Assembly (NCBI GenBank): GCA_965178655.1
Contig: OZ238266.1
Location: forward strand, 806,001-870,000
Length of the DNA: 64,000 nucleotides
From: GCA-2733415 sp965178655
GTDB lineage: Bacteria > Bacteroidota > Bacteroidia > Flavobacteriales > Flavobacteriaceae
Direction: 5' to 3'
A program made the position numbers and the translations under genes. Every line of letters starts with the position of its first letter. Position 1 is the stretch's first letter. The notes under the pieces were generated by a model. That model had not been told where the DNA came from and ran no database searches. It was given only the letters and a program-made list of their open reading frames with translations. Shown piece after piece: positions 8,102 through 16,700 of the stretch.

Positions 8102-8185
8102 CATCTTTTTATTGAATTAATCCTTAGAATATTTTTTTGTATCTTTCAATAATCATATCACCAAATTTAACCTAAATAAAAAATT

Positions 8186-8887
8186 ATGAATTGTATTAAA
8201 ATTGCCTCGTTCCTGTTTGTATTTAATGTGTTTTTAGGATTTTCTCAAACCAAAAACTTTATAGACCAACCCTATTTAGAAATGACTGTTAAAACGGACA
8301 CTTTAGTAACCCCCGATAACATTTATCTCTCTATTTTTATTTTAGAAAAAGATACTAAAGGCAAGGTTTCTATAGAGGAACTGGAAACAAAAATGATTAG
8401 CACATTAAAATCTTTGAATATTGACACTCAAAAAAAACTAACACTAAAAGACGCTTCAAGTGCTTTTAAAAAATATTTTTTAAAGAGTAAAGATGTTTTA
8501 AAAACTAAAGAATACTCCCTCCTGGTACACACAGGTTTAAAAACTGGAGAAGTACTTCTTGCTCTTGAAAAAATAAACATTTCAAATGTTTCAATAGCAC
8601 GAACTGCCTACAGTAAAATGGAAGCATTACAACTTGATTTAAAAACTAAAAATATTCTAAAAGCAAAAACAAATGCACTTGCCTTATTAAAACCTTTAAA
8701 CCAAAAACTGGGTAGTGTTTTATATATTTCTGATCAGACTATACCAATGTATTATGGCTCTCCAGGTAGCACAGCTAAAATTCAGCTACGAGGATACAGC
8801 AACCTAGAATACAAACCTCAAGATATTTCATTTGAGAAAATAAAGGTTGATAGTCAGATATCCATTAAATTTAAAATAAACGAGTAA
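8186..8887 (+). CDS. Secreted SIMPL (DUF541)-like protein
   Basis: This 233-residue protein has a signal peptide (MNCIKIASFLFVFNVFLGFSQ, cleavage likely after about residue 20). The mature part opens with PYLEMTVKTDTLVTPDNIYLSIFI. It continues with alternating helices and strands, including a lysine-rich helical segment (residues 60-105) and repeated ALxLLKPLNQKLG-type stretches, as in SIMPL/DUF541 proteins, which have no agreed biochemical function. It is divergent from ctaB and followed after 7 bp by a VanZ-like gene, so the two are probably co-transcribed. Family assignment is by eye and moderate. Confidence 0.7.
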   Translation: MNCIKIASFLFVFNVFLGFSQTKNFIDQPYLEMTVKTDTLVTPDNIYLSIFILEKDTKGKVSIEELETKMISTLKSLNIDTQKKLTLKDASSAFKKYFLKSKDVLKTKEYSLLVHTGLKTGEVLLALEKINISNVSIARTAYSKMEALQLDLKTKNILKAKTNALALLKPLNQKLGSVLYISDQTIPMYYGSPGSTAKIQLRGYSNLEYKPQDISFEKIKVDSQISIKFKINE

Positions 8888-8894
8888 ACCCCTC

Positions 8895-9464
8895 ATGACA
8901 CTATTTACCTCCCAAAAAGAGAAACACCTCTGGCTATGTGTCGGATTAATCTTATTGGCAATACTCACTACTCTTGTAGCAAGTAATCATATTATCCCTC
9001 TAATTACAGACGCTCGTTTTTTAGACCTATTTGGGAGGCTTGCCTTTACAGGTATTATAGTAACCATTATTGGTCATGGTATTAAAAACAAAAACACCAA
9101 AACAGAATGGGTTATCTGGTTTGGTGTTTTAGCAGTATATGCCATTGTTATTATACGATTAGGCCATGCCGAGCGCACTCATTTAATGGAGTATGGTGTA
9201 TTGGCTATCTTTACACACAAAGCACTTACAGAACGACATAAGCACCGTAAACTTTTTATACCGCCAGCAATAGCTGCTATTTTAATAAGTAGCGGCATTG
9301 GTGTGCTTGATGAGCTAGTACAGCTATATATACCCTATAGGGTTTTTGACACCATTGATATATTGTTCAATTTTCTAGCTGCTTTAACGTCTATTACTAT
9401 AGCTTCTGTAATATCTTGGACTATCAAAAAAGGTCGTAAAAAGACTACTCTATCTCAAAAATAA
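8895..9464 (+). CDS. VanZ-like family membrane protein
   Basis: This 189-residue membrane protein has five to six helices. The VanZ-like core is seen in RTHLMEYGVLAIFTHKAL and GVLDELVQLYIPYRVFDTIDIL, where the conserved E-Y-G, D-E-x-x-Q and D-x-x-D-x-x-x-N residues cluster. VanZ-like proteins are common and mostly uncharacterised; one member gives low-level teicoplanin resistance, which should not be assumed here. It follows the SIMPL-like gene closely and converges on the tonB gene, overlapping it tail to tail by 20 bp. Confidence 0.85.
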   Translation: MTLFTSQKEKHLWLCVGLILLAILTTLVASNHIIPLITDARFLDLFGRLAFTGIIVTIIGHGIKNKNTKTEWVIWFGVLAVYAIVIIRLGHAERTHLMEYGVLAIFTHKALTERHKHRKLFIPPAIAAILISSGIGVLDELVQLYIPYRVFDTIDILFNFLAALTSITIASVISWTIKKGRKKTTLSQK

Positions 9465-10227
9465 TAGGCAACGCATAGCTAACATTTACTTTTTTTAAAC
9501 CTTGTTTTGCTGGGCTCATTTTTGGCAAAGCTGCTATCGATTTAATTGCTTCTTGCTGTAAACCCGGATGCGGAGCCCGTGCTTTTATCTTTGTTATATT
9601 ACCATTACTATCTATTACAAATGTAACAGTAATTTTTTGCACGCCTGTTACGCCTATATCTTCAGCAACATCGGCATTAAAAGTTCGTTTTACATGTGCT
9701 GTGATTTTTTTAGTAAAGCATGATTTTTGCCTTTTTTTGCTTTTATACTTTTCACAACCCGGAAACACAGGATAATCACTTACTAATGATACGGGAAGAA
9801 CGTCTATTGTAGTTGGTGGCTCATATACAGAGATACTATCTATGCTTTTATTTTCAGGAATTTCCGGACCTAGAACTGTTTCTATAAAATCTTTATCATT
9901 ATTATCAATCTTCTTAAATTTTGTAATATCTGCTACTGGTTTTTTAACAGGTTCGTCTTTTACTTTTGGAGTTTTTTCTAGTTTTGGTTGCTCTATAACA
10001 TAATGCTTGTTATTATGTACCGGTAATTCTTCTGGGAGTTCTATAACCGATTTTTTAAATGTATTTGCCTGCACCCGAACCTGAAAAACGCCCAAGGCAA
10101 TACACAATACTGCCGCTAAACCTATTTGAAAATACAACCCGCCCGTTTTTGGTAAATTTGCTGCGTGTTTCTGTGCTTGGTTAGACCTAAACTCTGACGT
10201 TTTTACTTGTTTGTTTTGCTGACTCAT
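9445..10227 (-). CDS. TonB-family energy transducer (paralogue 1)
   Basis: This 260-residue protein has a cytoplasmic start, one inner-membrane anchor (residues 31-48), a lysine/proline-rich spacer (for example KLEKTPKVKDEPVKKP) and a C-terminal TonB domain. That domain contains GVTGVQKITVTFVIDSNGN and ends in the strand YALPIIFEIE. The sequence DYPVFPGCEKYKSKKRQKSCF, with two cysteines, is typical of Bacteroidota TonB proteins. It would couple the proton-motive force, via ExbB/ExbD, to outer-membrane receptors. It is encoded directly downstream of a second, similar tonB but separated from it by a terminator. No exbB/exbD is adjacent; the nearest pair is near 41 kb. Confidence 0.92.
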   Translation of the reverse strand: MSQQNKQVKTSEFRSNQAQKHAANLPKTGGLYFQIGLAAVLCIALGVFQVRVQANTFKKSVIELPEELPVHNNKHYVIEQPKLEKTPKVKDEPVKKPVADITKFKKIDNNDKDFIETVLGPEIPENKSIDSISVYEPPTTIDVLPVSLVSDYPVFPGCEKYKSKKRQKSCFTKKITAHVKRTFNADVAEDIGVTGVQKITVTFVIDSNGNITKIKARAPHPGLQQEAIKSIAALPKMSPAKQGLKKVNVSYALPIIFEIE

Positions 10228-10280
10228 ATTATATGTTTTTAAAATTCTATAACATATTTACAAGTAGCGTGCCAAAAAAA

Positions 10281-10308
10281 AAATCCCGAGCGAATGCTCG
10301 GGATTTTT
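10281..10308 (-). terminator. Intrinsic terminator between the two tonB paralogues
   Basis: The stem AAATCCCGAGC / GCTCGGGATTT has a 4-base loop and an A/T-rich flank that gives a T run on the minus strand. It lies 22 bp after the stop of the upstream tonB. Confidence 0.85.
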
Positions 10309-10329
10309 AGTAGTATGTATTAAGTACTA

Positions 10330-11043
10330 TTAATCTTCTACTTTAAAGATAATTGGAAGTGAATATGGTACACTAACATTCTTTCCGCGTTGTCTTCCTG
10401 GCTTCATTTTAGGCAACATCTTAATAACGCGTTCCGCTTCTCTTTGTAATGCTGGGTGTGGTGCTCTTGCACGTATTCCTACAACATCTCCGTTTTTATT
10501 AATTTTAAACGCAACCAAAATTCTTTGTCTTCCTGATAAACCTAAATCAGATGCTAAATCTACATCGAATTTTTTTCTAACAAATTTTGATATTTTTTCA
10601 GACATACATTTCTTACGATCTGCATTGTTTGTTTTACGCTCACATCCTGGAAACACAGGTACGTTTTCAATAATTGCAAAAGGCACCTCAACATCTTCTT
10701 CTTCCTCTTCGATTTCTACTTCCTCAATTTCTACCGTTTCATCGGTTTCTGTCGATTCTATAACTGTTTCTTCAATTTCTTCTTCGTCTTCAACAATTTC
10801 AATCACCTCTGGCGCTGCTGGTGGCGGTGGCGGTGGTGGCGGTGTTTGTAATATTTCGGTCATTGGAACCTCTTCATCATCTTCACCTTCTATGTTTAAT
10901 TGAGAGATATCAAAATCTACTTTGTCGTAAGTTTTATGATTGATTCCTAAATATGTAATCAATACAATTGCAGCAATACCTACTGCGTAATAAAACGCAG
11001 TATTTTTTCTAATGTCTGCTTTTGGATTTTTCTTTAATTCCAT
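10330..11043 (-). CDS. TonB-family energy transducer (paralogue 2)
   Basis: This 237-residue protein starts at the ATG at 11041-11043 (MELKKNPKADIRKN), giving the usual short cytoplasmic tail before the single anchor near residues 20-36. The spacer begins with eight consecutive prolines and is followed by about 50 strongly acidic residues (glutamate, aspartate and valine). The C-terminal TonB domain carries VPVFPGCERKTNNADRKKC, SGRQRILVAFKINKNGD and YSLPIIFKVED. It is clearly paralogous to the next gene downstream but has an acidic rather than basic spacer, which may tune it to different partners. gcvH and a VanZ-like gene lie upstream. Confidence 0.93.
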   Translation of the reverse strand: MELKKNPKADIRKNTAFYYAVGIAAIVLITYLGINHKTYDKVDFDISQLNIEGEDDEEVPMTEILQTPPPPPPPPAAPEVIEIVEDEEEIEETVIESTETDETVEIEEVEIEEEEEDVEVPFAIIENVPVFPGCERKTNNADRKKCMSEKISKFVRKKFDVDLASDLGLSGRQRILVAFKINKNGDVVGIRARAPHPALQREAERVIKMLPKMKPGRQRGKNVSVPYSLPIIFKVED

Positions 11044-11098
11044 TGTATTTTTGTTTTTTATAATCGCTAAAATAACCAAATATTAACCAATCTCGCAA

Positions 11099-11488
11099 CT
11101 ATTTAGATAATTTTAATAGCTTGTATTTATTTGCGCCATACAGTAATGCGGTTGCTACAAGTATTCCTAAGCTATTTGCTAATATATCTAACCACTCAAA
11201 ATATCGATGATTTGTAAGATATTCTTGAGCAAATTCAATACTAACACCTAAACTTAATGTTACCACTATGGTTTTCATAATTGCTTTACCAAACGAAGCC
11301 GTGTGTTTGGTTTTATAAAAAGTTAAAAACCATAAAAATGTAGCTATAAAATAGACTCCAAAATGAACTATTTTATCAAGATATAGTATTGTTGGCCTGT
11401 TTGATTCTGGCACTGGCATTAAACAGGCTACTATTAATAACATTGTATAGCTTATTGCTATAACAACATAAGCTTGCTTTTTAAGCAC
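11099..11488 (-). CDS. Small VanZ-like membrane protein
   Basis: This 129-residue protein has four helices. The VanZ-like signature is compact here: DKIVHFGVYFIATFLW, then VSIEFAQEYLTNHRYFEWLDILANSLGIL, with the H-F, E-x-x-Q and D-x-x-x-N positions in order. The start is GTG at 11486-11488, inside the last codons of gcvH (8-bp overlap), so the two genes are translationally coupled. The gcvH-vanZ-tonB order downstream of sprA is, to my knowledge, a conserved flavobacterial arrangement. Function unknown. Confidence 0.87.
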   Translation of the reverse strand: MLKKQAYVVIAISYTMLLIVACLMPVPESNRPTILYLDKIVHFGVYFIATFLWFLTFYKTKHTASFGKAIMKTIVVTLSLGVSIEFAQEYLTNHRYFEWLDILANSLGILVATALLYGANKYKLLKLSK

Positions 11489-11861
11489 CTATCAAGGCTT
11501 TATAATCTTCTACAGATAATAAGTCACTTAACTGACTTGCGTCTGAAACAGATACTTTTATCATCCAACCATCTCCATAAGGGTCTGTGTTTACGTTTTC
11601 TGGAGCGTCTTCTAGGCCCTCATTAAACTCAATAACTTCTCCTGAAATTGGCAAGAATAAATCCGAAACTGTTTTTACTGCTTCAACAGTTCCAAAAACC
11701 TCATCTTTATCTAATGTTTCATCTAGGGTATCAACATCTACATAAACAATATCTCCTAGTTCTTTTTGAGCAAAATCTGTAACACCTATTGTAACGGTAT
11801 CACCTTCAACTCTTACCCATTCATGATCTTTTGTATATTTTAATTCTTCTGGAAAATTCAT
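11481..11861 (-). CDS. gcvH: Glycine cleavage system H protein
   Basis: This 126-residue lipoyl carrier shuttles the aminomethyl group between the P, T and L proteins of the glycine cleavage system. The lipoylation site is K63 in GTVEAVKTVSDL. The conserved start YTKDHEWVRVEGD and the segment NTDPYGDGWMIKV near residues 96-108 are both intact. The length is normal for the family. It lies 73 bp downstream of the sprA start-strand unit and overlaps the VanZ-like gene. The P and T proteins are not in the window. Confidence 0.97.
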   Translation of the reverse strand: MNFPEELKYTKDHEWVRVEGDTVTIGVTDFAQKELGDIVYVDVDTLDETLDKDEVFGTVEAVKTVSDLFLPISGEVIEFNEGLEDAPENVNTDPYGDGWMIKVSVSDASQLSDLLSVEDYKALIGA

Positions 11862-11934
11862 CTTTATTATAGTTTTATGATATTTATTTAGGCAAAAATA
11901 ATTTTTACCTACTAGTATTCCTATTTATCTGCTA

Positions 11935-13725
11935 TTAATTTCCGAAATTATATTGCAGGGTCATTCCACCTCGCATTGTTGTTTGCGGAAATGATGTTGA
12001 AATTACGGCATCGGAAAAATTATAATCAAAATATGCTATGGCAGTAAAGTTTTTACTTAACGCATAATCTGCCTTAAATGCGCCACTCCATAATTTTTGT
12101 CCTGCAGTTATTTGATTGTTATCAAGATCTAAATACCTTACTATTGTTTTATTATCTCTTAATGACACATCCATTTTTAGGTTTAAATCGCCTTTTAAGG
12201 TTTGTTTTTTACCTGATATTCGGGTATTGAATTTTAAATCTTTTATACGATATCCAAATCCAATGACATATTCATTTCCTTTTATCTCTGTAAGTAGTCC
12301 ATTGTCAAAACTCAGTGATAATGCGCGATCTTTTTTCATTTCCAATCCAATTTTAATTGAATTTTTCATTTCTAAATCTACTTTTAGTAACGGATTAAAC
12401 TGTTCTGTGACATTTATATTTGTTAGTACTGTTTCGCTCTTAATGTTCCCTGCTTGATCAATATTGTCATTCGGGTTTGCTTGCAACTCTAGGTTTGTTC
12501 TAAATTGATTTACGGTATACATTGAACTATATCCATGTGCTAATGAAAAGCGTTTAAAACGTTTTTTAAACCATTTATACCCCATTAATCCCGTATACTT
12601 TACAGACCAATTTGGCAATGGCACATCTTTAAATATACCTGTACTTTGTGTACTTGCATCTGCGCCACTATACGCTGCCAAAAATGCTGGCAACAATACC
12701 TGCTGACTTGTTTTTCCGTAACCTATTGGGTAACCTTCTGCATCTACATTTGTAGGATCCAAACCTGCATTAGCGGCCAAACGAAGTGCTATTATTCTCC
12801 TGTTTGTTTTAAAGGTTTCAAATACTTCTGAGTAGTTATCAGTACTATTACTAAATGCTGTTTTTATAAGTATTGTTGATATGCTAAAGTTACCAAAAGT
12901 ACTTGGGGTTAATGGGTTATATATACCATTTTCTCCAAACTCATCAGCATCTAAAACACTGTAATTTTCGGTGTAGTTATGCTGATACCTGCGGTTTGCA
13001 CTCAAATCAATTTTCAACTTCTTAATTGGTTCTAGATTTGCGGTAATATTTAGCTCTCTATTTTTACTACTAGTGTATTGCTCGTTAAAGTCTGGGTAAA
13101 GTGTTAGCCAACCTTTTCTTGCCGCTTCATATCTAATGTTTTCTGATTGCGAACCAAAAGTATAGCCTAATGATGGTTTTACTGCTCCAAAATCTCCTAC
13201 TGTATTTGTATACCCTGGCAAGTAACTCCCGTTATTTTCTGTATAGTTTACTTGAATTTTTTTAACTGAAGTTAATACCCCTATTCCAGCGTTATACACT
13301 TTATTAGCTAAAGATTTTTTAGGTTTTTTTCTACTCTTAGCGCTTATTATTGATATTTTATCTGATAGTTTTTTAATTTTTTTATCAACTTTTGCTTGCT
13401 TATAGTCGCTTAATGAATCTAACTTTTTTAATGCTGAACGTTTTTTTATTTTACGAGTTCGTTTTGGCTTTAATTTTGCCGCATTTATTTTTTTAAAGTT
13501 GATTTTTTCTAACCCTACATACCTATAAAACTTTTTCATATCTAAGGTTCCTCTTATGGTATGGGTTTGAGCATTTTGAATAGAATTACCTAGGTTAAAC
13601 GTATTACCCGTTGGGTTACCCAATTCATCTGTCTCTTCAATGCTCTGTAATAGGTCTGAACCTTTTTGCCATTGAAAATCTCCTGTATAGGCATAGTTGG
13701 CTTTAAGGAAGCTAAAAATTGGTAA
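11935..13725 (-). CDS. sprA: SprA C-terminal part (frame resumed after the frameshift)
   Basis: This segment of about 596 residues completes the SprA barrel. It is open from 13725 without a start codon at its beginning; the first ATG in frame is only at 13623, so it would not be translated well on its own. It contains GNTFNLGNSIQNAQTHTIRG and a lysine-rich stretch near KLKPKRTRKIKKRSALKKL. It ends with amphipathic strands closing in TMRGGMTLQYNFGN, consistent with outer-membrane barrel closure. gcvH follows downstream. Confidence 0.8.
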   Translation of the reverse strand, partial: LPIFSFLKANYAYTGDFQWQKGSDLLQSIEETDELGNPTGNTFNLGNSIQNAQTHTIRGTLDMKKFYRYVGLEKINFKKINAAKLKPKRTRKIKKRSALKKLDSLSDYKQAKVDKKIKKLSDKISIISAKSRKKPKKSLANKVYNAGIGVLTSVKKIQVNYTENNGSYLPGYTNTVGDFGAVKPSLGYTFGSQSENIRYEAARKGWLTLYPDFNEQYTSSKNRELNITANLEPIKKLKIDLSANRRYQHNYTENYSVLDADEFGENGIYNPLTPSTFGNFSISTILIKTAFSNSTDNYSEVFETFKTNRRIIALRLAANAGLDPTNVDAEGYPIGYGKTSQQVLLPAFLAAYSGADASTQSTGIFKDVPLPNWSVKYTGLMGYKWFKKRFKRFSLAHGYSSMYTVNQFRTNLELQANPNDNIDQAGNIKSETVLTNINVTEQFNPLLKVDLEMKNSIKIGLEMKKDRALSLSFDNGLLTEIKGNEYVIGFGYRIKDLKFNTRISGKKQTLKGDLNLKMDVSLRDNKTIVRYLDLDNNQITAGQKLWSGAFKADYALSKNFTAIAYFDYNFSDAVISTSFPQTTMRGGMTLQYNFGN

Positions 13726-16700
13726 TTTGAAAGCGGCAACTCATAGTCTAATTGAAATTGTTGCGCATGACTATTGGCTTCTCCAGTGTCAAAAAAGCCA
13801 TCCCAAACTGTGTTTTGGTTATTAACAACTCCAGCTGATGTAATGTAATTTTTAACAATGTTATTTCTAGAAGCTGAAAAATTAAACTGTAGCTTTTTTG
13901 TTAATTTATGACTTATTGCATATTGCCAGTCAAACATATAATTTCGGTTATATAAGTCTGGTAATGGCAAGTTCCCCTCTGTATCATCAACATTTCTAAA
14001 ACGCTGTTTATTATACAAACGTGTAAAGTTTGTACTAAATGAAATTGTAGATGGCAAGAAGTTTATATTTATATCTTTTAAAATAGTATAATATTTACTC
14101 TTCTTTAAAAATTTAGATTTTTTAAGCGGCTCAAAAGGTTTGTTCTTAAATCCATATGAATACGTTAATCCTGCTCGTATATTTTGCTCTTCAAATTGTT
14201 GTACTTCAAAATCTCGATGGTTTACTTGGTTATATGAATATGAGGTAGCTATGTTTTCAATATCATAAAAATGAGACTTTGCTTCTGGCGAACGTTCTTT
14301 ACGTACACCTATAAAGTTGATGCTCTTTCTTTTGGTATAGTTTTCTGCTCTATCTCTATAAAAATCTTCGTTTTCTGGATCTTGACTAATTATATCTTCT
14401 AATTCTAAATCTTGATATAAAGGATCGTATTTAGGCGTGATTAACTCTTCGTTTACCCCATAATTAAATGGTATTTTAATGCCCCATTTTTTAGGTAACA
14501 ATTGCCCTATATTTAAATTAGTAACAAGATCGTATTGTTTTAAATCTTCTCTACTGCGCTCATTAGGACCTTGCTCTATAGTTCCAAAACCAATAGTACT
14601 GCGTTTACCCGAAGCGGAAACTGTAGCAAAATCGGCAATATTTGCATCGGTACTTAGTAGTGCTGCCCATCCGCCTTTATTATCCATGTCAGACAAACGA
14701 AGTTCATTAAACCAAACTTCTCCATGCACCGCTGTATTTAGTGTAGGATTGGTATTGTTTTTAACCCCCAACATTAAGTTTCTAATATTTCCTAAGCTTG
14801 GGTTTCCTTTTATTGCTATCCTATATTTATAAACATCTGTATTTAACTTTGTGTTAGGCAAACCATCTGTGTCAAGGTTTGTATACGGCACAAAATCTCC
14901 TGATTCTGTAACATCAAAATAGCGAATTTCTGTTATAATACCTGTAGTAGTTATTCCTGCAGATTTAATATTTTTAAGTACACTTAGTTGTAAGTCTATC
15001 TCGTTTTCAATAGGCCAAATACCACTCGCCGTTATACCTGTAGGTATTAATAACGGCACTGTTACTTCATAATAATTTGTAGTTACATCACTACCCATTC
15101 GTATAAATGCTGCCAAATCATAATCGGCTAGTGTTTCTGTTTCAGAATAATCTTCGGCATGTAAAAACATACGCATTTTTTTAAACTGAAGCATATCAAC
15201 ATTTATTGCTTTATAAACTGCTCTCGCGTCTTTGGACTCTAAATCTTTTACACGAAATGATAACGATTGTTCGTTCTGAGAAAGTACTGTATTATTGTTA
15301 TACAATTCTTCTTGCACAATTCCTGGAGGCAACACATAGCTTGGATTTTCTTGTATGTTTACTGCACTAACTTCAACTTGTGTAGGGTCTGTACTTGGGT
15401 CATCTGTACCTTGTAAGGACTGTGTATAAGTTTTCCAATCTCCTCTTACTAGTTCTAATGTTCCAAAACGAAGTACTACATTTTCTGAAAACTGGCTTAA
15501 AAACATTCGCATAAACCTAATAGACCTAAAATCTGTTATATTATTTATTGCAGTAGCGTGATCTCCTCTTAATGGCACTCTAAACTGAATCCATCTTACT
15601 TCTTTTGTAGCGCCATTTGGCAAGGATACCGTTCTTGTTTTTACATCTCTTACAAAGTTGGTATTCATGTCCATATTTGGCACAATGTCTAACTCATATT
15701 GATAATAACTATCAATAGTATTCATGGTATTGTCTCTGTTCAGGTCTTCTACATCTGGTAGAGTTGTTGATCCTCTGTTTGTTTCTGTAACCTCAATTGG
15801 AGAGTTTCCTTGGGTTCCGTTATAATTATAGTATCGTTCTAAAATAGACCCTGTAGTGTTTAAATAATAGGTGTAGTTGTCTCCTGCTGGATCATCTGGA
15901 TTGTCTATAGCGCCATTGTTATAGAGCAATACTCCTGAGGCAGGGTCTGTTGCTGTTGCTTCTTCAGCATCATTTAACCCATCTAAACCAATATCTTGAT
16001 TTACACGTTCTTGTCCTTCAGTATCAAATGCATACAATAGTGCTTGATTGGTAGGTACTTTTCCGCGATTTGTAGCAGTCGTTGATGAGGCTGTTCCTAC
16101 GCCATCATTTGGTAATCCGTTTTCATATAATTTACGACCATCTTTTAATACATCTTCAGATATACTTCCTAGGTTAATTGTTAGTTTACCTCCAGTTCCT
16201 GTAGGTATTACACCATCATCATAGTATGGGTCTTGAATCCAAAACTCCATAAATTCTACGTTTGCACGTTCAAAATCTGTAGTGGTTAATTGTCTGGTTA
16301 TTCCTGCCCAGTTATTAGAAGGAATCCCCATTGTTGGCGTGTTATTATATGGTCCTCTCTCACTTGGATAGTATGCCAAATCCAGGGTTCCTAGTATGGT
16401 TGACTCTCCTTGTGCTATATCTTGACTAACGACTTCTTGAATAAATGCTCTTCGGGTTTCCAAGGTGGACAGGTCATTGTCTGAAATACCTGAAGGCTTC
16501 TGGCTACTATAAAAAATAGGATCTATTCCGTACCATGCTAATTTTGCTCTTCGATATCCTGCCGTAATATCATTGTTTAAAATTTCTTCATCATTAGTTT
16601 GCCCTGGGGCATATCCTCTTGGTATACTTGCTAATTTCCATGCTAAAGGCGATTTTACATCTATTGCTGTTTGCGAAGCTTCAAAATCATCTATATAAGT

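Noticed and set aside
10625..10903. Serine/glycine-rich plus-strand frame
   Set aside because: It is the antisense of the acidic and proline-rich spacer of the tonB gene at 10330-11043. Low-complexity codons keep the opposite frame open.
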